Assembly (NCBI RefSeq): GCF_000014065.1
Contig: NC_008044.1
Location: forward strand, 891,501-955,500
From: Ruegeria sp. TM1040
Lineage (GTDB): Bacteria > Pseudomonadota > Alphaproteobacteria > Rhodobacterales > Rhodobacteraceae
DNA: 64,000 bases
Reading direction: 5' to 3'
Of this stretch, positions 52,959 through 62,002 are shown one piece after another. The position numbers were made by a program, and so were the translations under genes. Each line of letters begins with the position of its first letter. Position 1 is the first letter of the stretch. Under the pieces are notes generated by a model. It was not told the DNA's origin, did not search any database, and was given only the letters and a program-made list of their open reading frames with translations.

Positions 52959-55817
52959 ATGTCTCAATCGCTGTCTCATTCGCTCAAACTGCACCGTTGC
53001 CCCAGACCCTTTGATCCCGCCATTAGCGCCGAGGTGGTTGCGGAATTTGCGCATCTCTCTCCTGAGTTTCAGGCGCTCCTTGGGGGGACTGCGGGCAGCA
53101 GCCCCTATCTCAATACTCTGATCCGCTCCGAGCAGGCGTGGCTCGAGGGGGCGCTTCTGAACCCCGAAGCCGCTCGGGACGCTGAATTCCAAACCTGTCG
53201 CGCGGCGCCACCCGATCAGGTGAAATCCATCTTGCGCGCGGGCAAACGCCGGATCGCCCTCTTGTGTGCGCTGTGCGATCTCTCCGGGCATTGGCCGCTC
53301 GAAGAGGTCACAGGCACGCTCACCCGGTTTGGTGAACTGGCGGTGGATGTGGCGCTCAAGGCCGAGATTGCGCTCCTGATCAAGCGCAACAAACTGCCCG
53401 GCATGGGCGAAGAAGACATCGCCACCGCCGCCGGCATGAGTGTTTTTGCGATGGGCAAGATGGGCGCCTACGAGCTGAATTACAGCTCTGACATTGATCT
53501 CATCTGTCTCTTTGACGAGACCCGTTTCGCGCGGGATGATTTTCTGGATGCGCGGCAGGCCATGGTGCGCGCCACCCGCAACATGAGCGCCGCCCTCAAT
53601 GACCGCACCGCCGAGGGCTATGTCTTTCGCACCGACCTTCGGCTCCGCCCGGACCCTTCGGTAACGCCGGTTGCCTTGGCGATGGCGGCGGCCGAGCACT
53701 ACTACGAGAGCCTTGGCCGAACCTGGGAGCGCGCCGCCTATATCAAAGCCCGCGCCTGTGCTGGCGACATCGCGGCGGGCGAGGCGTTCCTCAAGACCCT
53801 CACTCCGTTTGTATGGCGGCGGCATCTTGATTTTGCTGCCATTGAGGACGCGCATAACATGCGCCTGCGCATTCGTGAAAACAAAGGCACCGGCGGCCCG
53901 ATCACCGTGCTGGGACACGATATGAAACTCGGGCGCGGGGGCATCCGCGAGATCGAGTTTTTCACCCAGACCCGCCAGCTCATTGCCGGGGGGCGCGACC
54001 CGTCGCTCAGGGTGCGGGGCACCGTCGAGGGGTTGGAGGCGCTTGCGGCAGCGGGGTGGATCACCTCCGAGGTGGCCGCAACCCTGGCCGGTCACTACCG
54101 CGCCCATCGTGAAATCGAACACCGCATCCAGATGGTGCATGACGCGCAAACTCATCGCATGCCCACCTCGCAAGAGGGGCTGTCGCGGGTGGCCTGCCTC
54201 ATGGATGTCGAGGCTGAATCCTTTGTGAGCGGGTTGCGCGACCGGCTGTCGGAGGTGCATCGCCTCACCGAGGATTTCTTTGCCCCGGGCAGCAGCGCGA
54301 AACCCGCAGAGCCCTTGCCCGAGGCACTCGACCAATCGGTGATCGCGCGTTGGCCCAGCTACCCGGCGCTACGCTCGGATCGTGGTGCGCGGGTGTTTGA
54401 ACGTCTCAAACCCGAACTCCTGAGCCGTCTCGCCCGCACCGCCAACCCCAAAGAGGCGCTCTTAGCGCTGGATGGGTTTCTGGCCGGGATGCCCGCTGGG
54501 GTACAGCTGTTTTCGCTCTTTGAGGCCAATCCGCAGTTGATTGATCTTCTGGTCGACATCGTTGGCACGTCACCAGCGCTGGCCAACCACCTGTCACGCA
54601 ACGCATCGGTGTTTGACGCGGTGCTGGATGGCGGGTTCTTTGCAGAATGGCCCGGACGCGACTGGCTGATTGCAGACCTGGAACAGGCCCTGGATGGCGA
54701 GGGGGATTATGAACGGCAACTGGATCTGACACGGCGCTGGCACCGCGAATGGCATTTTCGCACCGGCGTGCATCACCTGCGCGGGCTGATCGGGGCCGAG
54801 ACCGCCGGGCAGCAATATGCGGATCTCGCGGATGCGGTGATTACCGCGCTGCTGCCCAAGGTGGCCGCGCAATTTGCCAGCAAACATGGCCCCATGCCTG
54901 GACGGGGCTGTGTCATTCTCGGCATGGGCTCCTTGGGCGCGGGGCAGCTCTCGGCCACCTCTGATCTTGATCTCATCATGATCTACGACCCACTCGAGGA
55001 AGACAGCTCCGATGGCAAACGCCCGCTGGCGGTGCGCCCTTATTATGCGCGCCTCACGCAGGCCATGGTCACAGCGCTGAGTGCGCCGATGTCCCAAGGT
55101 CGGCTCTACGAGGTCGATATGCGCCTGCGCCCGTCGGGCAATCAGGGGCCAGTGGCAACCAGTTGGCAGAGCTTTACCCAGTATCAGGAACATGACGCCT
55201 GGGTCTGGGAGCATCTGGCCCTGACCCGCGCCCGGGTGGTGGCAGGCGAAGAGACGCTGGCCCGCGATCTTGAGACCTTCCGCTGCGCCTTCCTCGCAAA
55301 ACCCCGCAGCCGTCAGGAGGTGCTCTCGGAGGTGATCGAGATGCGCCGAAGGCTGGCCGCGGCCAAAGCCCCCGAGGGGGTGTGGGACGCCAAGACCGGC
55401 CCCGGACGCATGCTCGACATCGAACTTATTGCGCAGGCCGGGACGCTTCTGGCCGGGCGGTCCACGCGCGCGGTTGCCGAAGGGCTCAGCGCCGGTGTCG
55501 CCAGTGGCTGGTTAAGTGACGCGCAGGCTCAAGGGTTGCGTCGCTCGTATGCGTTATACTGGTCGGTGCAAGGCGCCACGCGGCTGATTGCCGGGAAAGG
55601 GTCAGATGGGGCGGTGCGCGGCGAAGGGGGGGCGGCCTTCCTGCTGCGCAGCACCGGGTTTGACGATCTTTCCCTGCTGCAACAGGCGCTGGAAGATGCC
55701 TATGCCGAGGCGGCCGCGATCATCGAGGCCGCGCTTGGCCCTGTATCGCAGAACCCTGACGCACAAGAGCCGGAGTCCCAGAGCAACGATGACCAAGATG
55801 ACACCCCCCTCAGCTGA
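52959..55817 (+). CDS. glnE: Bifunctional glutamine synthetase adenylyltransferase/adenylyl-removing enzyme
   Basis: 952 residues. Two nucleotidyltransferase halves: the N-terminal de-adenylylating domain with MGKMGAYELNYSSDIDL near 163-180, and the C-terminal adenylylating domain with GMGSLGAGQLSATSDLDL near 650-667. The acidic pair of each active site (SDIDL, SDLDL) is intact. It adds or removes AMP on glutamine synthetase according to PII status and glutamine. The ATG at 52959 has no clear ribosome-binding site. Confidence 0.95.
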   Translation: MSQSLSHSLKLHRCPRPFDPAISAEVVAEFAHLSPEFQALLGGTAGSSPYLNTLIRSEQAWLEGALLNPEAARDAEFQTCRAAPPDQVKSILRAGKRRIALLCALCDLSGHWPLEEVTGTLTRFGELAVDVALKAEIALLIKRNKLPGMGEEDIATAAGMSVFAMGKMGAYELNYSSDIDLICLFDETRFARDDFLDARQAMVRATRNMSAALNDRTAEGYVFRTDLRLRPDPSVTPVALAMAAAEHYYESLGRTWERAAYIKARACAGDIAAGEAFLKTLTPFVWRRHLDFAAIEDAHNMRLRIRENKGTGGPITVLGHDMKLGRGGIREIEFFTQTRQLIAGGRDPSLRVRGTVEGLEALAAAGWITSEVAATLAGHYRAHREIEHRIQMVHDAQTHRMPTSQEGLSRVACLMDVEAESFVSGLRDRLSEVHRLTEDFFAPGSSAKPAEPLPEALDQSVIARWPSYPALRSDRGARVFERLKPELLSRLARTANPKEALLALDGFLAGMPAGVQLFSLFEANPQLIDLLVDIVGTSPALANHLSRNASVFDAVLDGGFFAEWPGRDWLIADLEQALDGEGDYERQLDLTRRWHREWHFRTGVHHLRGLIGAETAGQQYADLADAVITALLPKVAAQFASKHGPMPGRGCVILGMGSLGAGQLSATSDLDLIMIYDPLEEDSSDGKRPLAVRPYYARLTQAMVTALSAPMSQGRLYEVDMRLRPSGNQGPVATSWQSFTQYQEHDAWVWEHLALTRARVVAGEETLARDLETFRCAFLAKPRSRQEVLSEVIEMRRRLAAAKAPEGVWDAKTGPGRMLDIELIAQAGTLLAGRSTRAVAEGLSAGVASGWLSDAQAQGLRRSYALYWSVQGATRLIAGKGSDGAVRGEGGAAFLLRSTGFDDLSLLQQALEDAYAEAAAIIEAALGPVSQNPDAQEPESQSNDDQDDTPLS

Positions 55818-56094
55818 CCGCGCGTCTTTGGATCCCAAGGGCCTGTTTCGCGAAGCCTATCGCATGGACGGGCTGGATGGCGCGCAATGCCGCAGCATCT
55901 TTCTGGATTGGGCCCTGTCGACCCCCGTCGATCTGGACACGGAGGCCGCGCTCTCGGAGCTTCTGGCGCACTACGGCGAGGCGTTCCCCGATCACCCGAT
56001 GACGCAGGTCTTGCGCGATGGTCTGCAAGGGGGAGCGCGCCCCAAGCGACGCGGCGGCTGGCGCTCGCGCGAGCGGGCTCCGTTTGAGGATTAA
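55789..56094 (+). CDS. Small hypothetical protein coupled to glnE
   Basis: 101 residues, starting inside the last codons of glnE (ATG 55789 or 55798), so translation is probably coupled. The sequence is mixed-charge helical (DLDTEAALSELLAHYGEAFPDHP) with an Arg-rich C-terminal stretch RPKRRGGWRSRERAP. No family recognised with certainty. Codon use is like its neighbours, and it fills the gap cleanly, which favours a real gene. Confidence 0.75.
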   Translation: MTKMTPPSADRASLDPKGLFREAYRMDGLDGAQCRSIFLDWALSTPVDLDTEAALSELLAHYGEAFPDHPMTQVLRDGLQGGARPKRRGGWRSRERAPFED

Positions 56095-56290
56095 CTCGAA
56101 CGCGCCGCAGCACCACCCCTGAGCGCCAGACTTGGTTTGGGGGCGCGTGCTGCCCCTCGAGGGCGAGCCGTTCAGGGCCGAAAGGTTAACAACTCCTTAA
56201 AAGGTACGGATTGCGCCAGATTTCCGCCCCTTTTACTCGCCACAACGCAGATGTGGACAGCGAGCGCTGCCGGGTATTAGGGAGATCATC

Positions 56291-56431
56291 GTGCGCCTTA
56301 CATCTATTGTTTCCGCAGGCCTTCTGGCCCTGACACTGGCCGCCTGTAGCACGCAGGAGCAGCCAAGCCGCAATGCCTTTTCCGAGCCTCTGACCCTGAT
56401 CGCCCCTGCGATTGCGCCGTTTCCCGAGTGA
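56291..56431 (+). CDS. Small lipoprotein, 46 residues
   Basis: GTG start with GGAG 6 bases upstream. The N-terminus is a lipoprotein signal: MRLTSIVSAGLLALTLAAC, with lipobox L-A-A-C and the lipidated Cys at 19. The mature part is only 27 residues, proline-rich, ending APFPE. Function unknown; it resembles entericidin-sized lipoproteins in size only. It has good ribosome-binding-site spacing and a perfect lipobox. Confidence 0.75.
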   Translation: MRLTSIVSAGLLALTLAACSTQEQPSRNAFSEPLTLIAPAIAPFPE

Positions 56432-56536
56432 TCTCGGCATCGGTCGCTCCGCCTGCTGTGACCGGAACTTGACCTCGACCTCAGGGAACGGCGTTTTCGC
56501 ACTTGGGGCAGCGACGGAGACGCGCTATGTGGGGCC

Positions 56537-57754
56537 ATGACAGACGCTTCCCTGACCCCGCCCGCGCGCCCGCGCGTCAAAATGAAACCCAAGTCAAATG
56601 CCCGTGCGATCCGCCACGGCTTTCCTTGGGTCTATGCCAACGAACTGGTCACTGACCGGCGCACCAAGAAGCTCGCGCCCGGCAGCCTCGCGGTGCTCGA
56701 GGATGAAGCAGGCCGCAGCCTCGGCCTCGTGGCCGTCAATCCCGAGAGCAAGATCATTGCCCGGATGCTCGATCGCAACCCGGAAGCCTTGATTGATGCA
56801 GAGTGGTTTGCCGCGCGCCTGTCGCGCGCCGCAGCTCTGCGTGGCCAGCTTTATGACGCGCCTTTCTACCGACTGGTCCATGCCGAGGCCGACGGGCTGC
56901 CGGGCGTGGTGATTGACCGCTTTGGCGAGGCCTGCGTTGTGCAGCCCAATGCCGCCTGGGCAGAGGCCCATCTTGAGGCGCTGACACAGGCGCTGGGCGA
57001 GGTGACGGGCTGCACGGTGATCCTGAAGAACGCATCGGGCCGCACCCGTGGGCTTGAGGGGCTTGATGATGAAAACGCGGTGCTCAAAGGTGCCGCACCC
57101 GAGGAGCCGGTCCCGGTGGTGATGAATGGTGCCACCTATATGGCGGATCTCACCGGCGGGCAGAAGACCGGCCTGTTTTACGATCAGCGTGACAACCATG
57201 CCTTTGCCGCACGTCTGGTAGCGCCGGGGGCCGAAGTCCTCGATGTGTTCTCGCATGTGGGCGGCTTTGGCCTCGCGATGCTGGCGGCGGGCGCGGGGCA
57301 GGCGACTTGTGTCGATGGCTCTGCGGCAGCCCTTGATCTTGCGGCAGCGGGCGCTGCGGCCTCCGGCCACGGCGACAGGTTTACCGCCCGTCAAGGCGAT
57401 GCCTTTGACGTGCTGGCAGCGCTTGGTGCAGAAGGCGCAAAGTTTGACGTGGTGATCTGTGACCCGCCCGCATTTGCGCCCTCAAAACAAGCGCTTGAGG
57501 CTGGTTTGCGCGCCTATGAGAGGGTCGCGAAACTGGCCGCGCCCCTGGTAAAGCCCGGCGGCTACCTAGGCTTGTGTTCTTGTTCGCATGCTGCGGATCT
57601 GACGCGCTTTCGCAATGCGTCTGCACGCGGGATCGGCAAGGGCGGACGTCGCGGACAGCTCTTGCACACCGGCTATGCGGGGGCGGACCATCCGCAGATG
57701 CCGCAGCTGGCCGAGAGCGGCTATCTCAAGGCCGTGTTCTTCCGGCTCGACTGA
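56537..57754 (+). CDS. Class I SAM-dependent rRNA large-subunit methyltransferase, RlmI-like
   Basis: 405 residues. An N-terminal PUA domain (about 12-85, AIRHGFPWVYANEL), an EEHEE-like middle, then a Rossmann methyltransferase domain: VLDVFSHVGGFGLAMLAAG (SAM-binding loop), CDPPAFAPSK and the catalytic Cys in GLCSCSH. This is the layout of RlmI, which makes m5C in 23S rRNA; the exact target base is not proved. ATG start; the gene is followed 11 bases on by a PIN-domain gene. Confidence 0.88.
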   Translation: MTDASLTPPARPRVKMKPKSNARAIRHGFPWVYANELVTDRRTKKLAPGSLAVLEDEAGRSLGLVAVNPESKIIARMLDRNPEALIDAEWFAARLSRAAALRGQLYDAPFYRLVHAEADGLPGVVIDRFGEACVVQPNAAWAEAHLEALTQALGEVTGCTVILKNASGRTRGLEGLDDENAVLKGAAPEEPVPVVMNGATYMADLTGGQKTGLFYDQRDNHAFAARLVAPGAEVLDVFSHVGGFGLAMLAAGAGQATCVDGSAAALDLAAAGAAASGHGDRFTARQGDAFDVLAALGAEGAKFDVVICDPPAFAPSKQALEAGLRAYERVAKLAAPLVKPGGYLGLCSCSHAADLTRFRNASARGIGKGGRRGQLLHTGYAGADHPQMPQLAESGYLKAVFFRLD

Positions 57755-57765
57755 GGTCTCTGACC

Positions 57766-58305
57766 GTGAAGCTGCTGCTTGATACCTGCGTGCTCTACCC
57801 GACCGTGATGCGCGAGATGCTGCTGGGCGCGGCGCGCGCGGGGCATTTTGTGCCGCTCTGGTCGGCGCGGATTTTGGGCGAGTGGGAGCGCGCGGCAGTG
57901 AAGCTCGGCCCCGCCGGCGCGGCGCAGGCCACAGCTGAAATTGCGCTCCTGAAGGCGGCGTGGCCCAAGGCGGAGGTCGCGCCAGCCCCCGGTCTCGAGG
58001 CCCGATTGTGGTTGCCGGATCAGCATGACATTCATGTGCTTGCTGCAGCGATTGCAGGCCATGCGGATGGGATCGTCACCGTCAACGCAAAGGATTTCCC
58101 CCGCCAGACGCTGGCGGAGGAAGGGCTGACGCGCAGCGCGCCCGATGAGCTCTTGTATGACTTCTGGCTCAAACATCCCGAGGGGATCGAGGCCGTTGGG
58201 CAGGCTGTACTTGCGGAGGCCAGAAGGCTCTCGGGTGAGGACTGGCAGATGCGGGCGCTGTTGAAAAAGGCGCGTCTGCCACGGCTTGCCAAGGCTTTGG
58301 CCTGA
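57766..58305 (+). CDS. PIN domain-containing protein without nearby antitoxin
   Basis: 179 residues from GTG 57766, with GAGG 9 bases upstream. The PIN fold starts KLLLDTCVLYPTV (first acidic residue D6), has the middle acidic DQHDIHVLAAA, and the last near GIVTVNAKDF. A putative RNase. VapC toxins are normally preceded by a short antitoxin gene; here the upstream neighbour is the methyltransferase, only 11 bases away. It resembles the Rhodobacterales RSP_2648 PIN group (from memory). It may be a housekeeping nuclease associated with rRNA modification (inference). Confidence 0.82.
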   Translation: MKLLLDTCVLYPTVMREMLLGAARAGHFVPLWSARILGEWERAAVKLGPAGAAQATAEIALLKAAWPKAEVAPAPGLEARLWLPDQHDIHVLAAAIAGHADGIVTVNAKDFPRQTLAEEGLTRSAPDELLYDFWLKHPEGIEAVGQAVLAEARRLSGEDWQMRALLKKARLPRLAKALA

Positions 58306-58350
58306 CTTGAAAAAAACTGAGGGCAGAGTTCGACCGCGGGCGGAAGCAAA

Positions 58351-58378
58351 GCGCCCGCCCATGGGGGCGGTCGGGCGC
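58351..58378. terminator. Hairpin between the convergent PIN and luciferase-like genes
   Basis: GCGCCCG and CGGGCGC arms with inner GC pairing. On the minus side it is followed by TTTGCTT. Confidence 0.5.
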
Positions 58379-58410
58379 TGCCCGGCCTGTCGTCCGGGCA
58401 AAACTGAACT

Positions 58411-59397
58411 CTAGCTGTTCCCCAGGATCTCTGCCGCGATCTCAAACGAGCGCAGCCGCGCGTCATGGTCATGGATCTGCCCGGTCAGGATCACCTCGTC
58501 GGGCTGGTAGGTCTCAATGAGCCGTGCCAGATCTTCGCGCACACTGTCCTTTGCGCCAACCGCCGAAATCGTCAGCGCCTGATTGACCCCGGCAAGAATG
58601 TCCGGCGTCAGCACATCTGCGATATTCTCTACCGGGGCAGGCAGCTTGCCCGGGGTGCCAAGGCGCAACCGGGCAAAGGCTTGCTGCATGGTGGTGCGCA
58701 GCCGGATGCCCTCTGCATCCGTGGCGGCGGCAAAGACGTTGACCGCCAGCATCGCATGCGGCTTTTGTAGCGTCTTTGAGGGGCGAAACTGGCGGCGATA
58801 GACCTCAAAGGCCTGCGAGAGCGCTTGGGGCGCAAAATGCGAGGCAAAGGCATAAGGCAGCCCCAGCATGGCGGCGAGCTGTGCCCCGTAAAGGCTCGAC
58901 CCCAGCATCCAGACTGGAACCTCGGTGCCCTCACCGGGGATGGCGCGCAGATTGCTCTCTGTGCGGCGGGGGCCGAGATGGGAGATGAGCTCCTGCACGT
59001 CCTCGGGGAAGCGATCGCCGGAGTCCTGCAACCCGCGCCGCATCGCCCGCATCGCCGCCATATCCGTGCCCGGTGCGCGCCCAACGCCGAGGTCGATCCG
59101 GTCGCCGTGAATTTCTACAAGGGTACCAAAGGCTTCGGCCACCATGTAGGGCGCGTGATTGGGCAGCATGATGCCGCCCGCGCCAACCCGGATGGTCGAG
59201 GTTGCCTGTGCAATATGGCCGATCATCACCGCCGTTGCCGCGCTCGCAATGCCGGGCATGTTGTGATGCTCCGCCAGCCAGTAGCGGTGATAGCCCCAGC
59301 GTTCGGCGTGTCGGGCGAGGTCGGCGCTATTGGCGAGCGCCTCTGCAGTGGTGGCGCCTTCTGGCACCGGGGCGAGATCGAGGACGGAATAGCGCAT
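58411..59397 (-). CDS. LLM-class flavin-dependent oxidoreductase
   Basis: 328 residues, luciferase-like TIM barrel. The opening is [28 protein letters not shown] is the typical AEHH signature, and [13 protein letters not shown] closes the N-terminal half. This subgroup is related to MsnO8/YhbW, FMN-dependent monooxygenases of unclear substrate. No flavin reductase gene is adjacent. It stands alone on the minus strand. Confidence 0.9.
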   Translation of the reverse strand: MRYSVLDLAPVPEGATTAEALANSADLARHAERWGYHRYWLAEHHNMPGIASAATAVMIGHIAQATSTIRVGAGGIMLPNHAPYMVAEAFGTLVEIHGDRIDLGVGRAPGTDMAAMRAMRRGLQDSGDRFPEDVQELISHLGPRRTESNLRAIPGEGTEVPVWMLGSSLYGAQLAAMLGLPYAFASHFAPQALSQAFEVYRRQFRPSKTLQKPHAMLAVNVFAAATDAEGIRLRTTMQQAFARLRLGTPGKLPAPVENIADVLTPDILAGVNQALTISAVGAKDSVREDLARLIETYQPDEVILTGQIHDHDARLRSFEIAAEILGNS

Positions 59398-59485
59398 AAA
59401 ACCTTCTCCTTGCGGGAAGGTTTAGGTAAGGGCTCGCGTCAGGCTGCACAAGAGGGGCGTGGAAAAACATCCAAGCTCAGGGCGC

Positions 59486-60172
59486 TCAGGCCTCGCGCCA
59501 CTTGTCCTCGAGCCGCTCCAGCGCGGCGATGCGTTCCTCGGTCTTGGGGTGACTCATGAGCCATGCGGGGGCCATCCCGGCCCGAGAATTCGTGAGCTCT
59601 TCGAGTTTGCGAAACAGGTCTTTCTGCGGCTCGACACCGATACCGGCCTTGGTCAGCAGGGCGGCCGCATATTCGTCGGCCTCATATTCATCCCCCCGCG
59701 ACAGGCGCGCGGCCAGAAGGTTGGTGAGAACCCCCGCGATCCATGGTCCGACAAAGGGAATATAGCGCCCGATGACCATCATCAGCACCGTGCGCAGCGC
59801 GTTCTGGCCGGAGAAATCGATCATCCGTTTCTTGGCATGTCCAAGCGCCACGTGACCAAGCTCATGGGCGATCACGCTCGCCAATTCGGCATCGGTGACC
59901 TCGCCGGACTGGAATTTGCGATAAAAGCCACGGGTGATGAAAATCCGCCCGTCGGGCGCGGCAAGGCCATTCACCGGGTCGATCTCATAGATGTAGACCG
60001 GGATGCGCGGCAGCTCGAGCGCGGCCGCAAGCCGGTCGGTCATGCGTTTCAGATGCGGGTCCGCAAGCTCTGTAGAGCGGGCGCTCAATTCGCGGTGGGT
60101 GCGCCAGACGGAGAGGCGATACATCACCAGCCCGTAAATCACCGCAAGAAGGATCGGAGTCAGTCTCAGCAT
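59486..60172 (-). CDS. M48 family metalloprotease, HtpX-like
   Basis: 228 residues. The N-terminal membrane segment MLRLTPILLAVIYGLVMYRLS is followed by the catalytic domain with HELGH (VIAHELGHVALGH) and a further acidic ligand in GDEYEADEYAA. A membrane-associated zinc protease. Shorter than HtpX and lacking its four helices. Substrate unknown. The 340-base region upstream holds an 18-bp palindrome. Confidence 0.88.
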   Translation of the reverse strand: MLRLTPILLAVIYGLVMYRLSVWRTHRELSARSTELADPHLKRMTDRLAAALELPRIPVYIYEIDPVNGLAAPDGRIFITRGFYRKFQSGEVTDAELASVIAHELGHVALGHAKKRMIDFSGQNALRTVLMMVIGRYIPFVGPWIAGVLTNLLAARLSRGDEYEADEYAAALLTKAGIGVEPQKDLFRKLEELTNSRAGMAPAWLMSHPKTEERIAALERLEDKWREA

Positions 60173-60512
60173 CTCTTTGATATGGGCGGGTTGACGGCGC
60201 AGGACAAGCGGATTGCGTAAATTCCTGAGGCGGGAGAGCTGTAAACAGACGCACGGTGGGAATGCGTTTCAGGGGGGGGAGACTTCAATGGACTTTGGGG
60301 CTGGCCGGTGGCGGCTGGTGTCGGGGAGCCTTGTGACACGGGTGGCAGAACGCGCGCCGCGGCTTTAGGTCCGTAAGGCTGACCTAATGTTTCGCATGCG
60401 AAACACTGGGGCAGGAGGGCTGATACTTTTTGTTGGGGCAGGCCGCAGGTCGCCCCCCAGATCCGGGTTGCCTACGCGGAGAACGGTTACATTACAGCAT
60501 GTTAACCGAAGA
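60173..60512. other. Intergenic region upstream of the M48 gene
   Basis: 340 bases without a supported gene. It contains the 18-bp palindrome at 60388-60405; the rest is G-rich and unremarkable. Confidence 0.6.
60388..60405. promoter_or_regulatory. 18-bp perfect palindrome
   Basis: TGTTTCGCATGCGAAACA, fully self-complementary. It lies 216 bases upstream of the M48 start and 108 bases beyond the stop of the VWA gene, both on the minus strand. The length and AT-GC-AT shape fit a dimeric regulator's operator. Confidence 0.55.
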
Positions 60513-61697
60513 CTAGCGGGTGAGCTCCCGCATGCCGCGCTCCAGCCCGTCGAGCGTCATCGGCACCATGCGATCCTCAAAGATCTCGCGGATCATCTGG
60601 ATCGAATGGGTATAGCCCCAGTATTTCTCGGGCACCGGGTTGATCCAGAGATGTGAATTCCATTGGTCGCGCGCGCGCTCCAGCCAGACCTGACCGGCCT
60701 CTTTGTTCCAATGTTCATTGGCACCGCCCGGATAGGAGATCTCGTAGGGCGACATCGACGCATCGCCCACAAAGATGCACTTGTAATCCGGTCCATAGGT
60801 GCGCAGCACCTCATGGGTCGGGGTCTGCGCGTCCCAGCGGCGGCGATTGTCACGCCAGACGCCTTCATAGAGGCAGTTGTGGAAGTAGTAGTACTCCAGA
60901 TGTTTGAACTCGCTGCGGGCGGCGGAGAACAGCTCTTCGACGAGCTTGATATGCGGGTCCATCGACCCGCCCACATCGAGAAACAGCAACACCTTGGCGG
61001 CGTTGTGGCGCTCGGGGCGGGTTTTCACGTCGAGATAGCCGTTTTCGGCGGTTGCGCGAATGGTGCCGTCCAGGTCGAGCTCTTCTTGTGCGCCCTCGCG
61101 CACCCAGCGGCGCAGGCGCTTCAGCGCAACCTTGATATTGCGGGTGCCCAATTCAACATCGCCATCGAGGTTCTTGAACTCGCGCTTGTCCCAGACCTTG
61201 ACCGCGCGCTGATGGCGGCTCTCTTTCTGGCCGATGCGCACGCCTTCGGGGTTGTAGCCATAGGCGCCAAAGGGAGAGGTGCCGGCGGTGCCGATCCATT
61301 TGTTCCCCCCCTGATGGCGGCCTTCTTGCTCCTTCAGGCGCTCCTTGAGTGTCTCCATCAGCTTGTCAAAACCGCCCAGAGCCTCAATCTCGGCGCGTTC
61401 TTCAGGCGAGAGATGTTTCTCCGCCATCTTGCGCAGCCACTCTTCGGGAATGTCCACGGCGTCCATCACAGCAGAGGCGGGGATCTGGTCGAGGCCTTCA
61501 AAGGTGGCGGCAAAGGCGCGGTCGAATTTGTCGAGGTTGCGCTCGTCTTTGACCATGACGGCGCGCGCGAGGTAGTAGAACGCCTCCACGTCATAGGTGA
61601 CGAGACCCGCCTTCAGCCCTTCGAGAAAGGCGAGATATTCGCGCAAGGAGACCGGCACGGCGGCGTTGCGCAGGTTCTCGAAGAAGGGTTGAAACAT
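60513..61697 (-). CDS. VWA domain-containing protein, CoxE-like
   Basis: 394 residues. An N-terminal helical region precedes a C-terminal von Willebrand A domain with the MIDAS motif DVGGSMDPH (about 240) and later FVGDASMSPYE. The glycine between D and S is in place of the usual D-x-S-x-S third residue, but the metal-binding serines are present. CoxE-like proteins work with MoxR AAA+ ATPases as metal-insertion or complex-remodelling chaperones. The partner MoxR gene lies 2 kb upstream in the same direction. Confidence 0.87.
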   Translation of the reverse strand: MFQPFFENLRNAAVPVSLREYLAFLEGLKAGLVTYDVEAFYYLARAVMVKDERNLDKFDRAFAATFEGLDQIPASAVMDAVDIPEEWLRKMAEKHLSPEERAEIEALGGFDKLMETLKERLKEQEGRHQGGNKWIGTAGTSPFGAYGYNPEGVRIGQKESRHQRAVKVWDKREFKNLDGDVELGTRNIKVALKRLRRWVREGAQEELDLDGTIRATAENGYLDVKTRPERHNAAKVLLFLDVGGSMDPHIKLVEELFSAARSEFKHLEYYYFHNCLYEGVWRDNRRRWDAQTPTHEVLRTYGPDYKCIFVGDASMSPYEISYPGGANEHWNKEAGQVWLERARDQWNSHLWINPVPEKYWGYTHSIQMIREIFEDRMVPMTLDGLERGMRELTR

Positions 61698-61728
61698 GGG
61701 GGCTCCGTCGGTTTGGGGCAGGTCAGCG

Positions 61729-61896
61729 TCAGATCATCATGCGGTGGGTGACGATGGTGGCGAACAGGCCGAGAATACCAAAGATCATGCCGTAGACAGC
61801 CCCGTATTGCAGCATATCGGCAAGATTGCCGCCACGTTTACGGGCCTTATAGGCGCCAAGGGCAGCACCAACGAGCAGGGCGAGGATGACGATCAT
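61729..61896 (-). CDS. Small membrane protein, 55 residues
   Basis: From ATG 61896. Two hydrophobic segments (about 2-15 and 33-51) separated by the basic KARKRGGN loop, ending HRMMI. The frame is open further up to 62040, but without a good start. Function unknown. It starts 31 bases before the VWA gene and is likely co-transcribed. Confidence 0.65.
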   Translation of the reverse strand: MIVILALLVGAALGAYKARKRGGNLADMLQYGAVYGMIFGILGLFATIVTHRMMI

Positions 61897-62002
61897 GTAA
61901 CACAGGTCCAAAATTCGGGGTGTCCGGGTCTGCGATAGGCGACACGAACGACCGGTGGGGCTTTGGCGTGGATATAGCCCGGCTTTGGCGCAGGTGCAAA
62001 GG

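Noticed and set aside
57766-58305. VapBC toxin-antitoxin system
   Set aside because: Only the PIN protein is present; there is no short upstream antitoxin frame.
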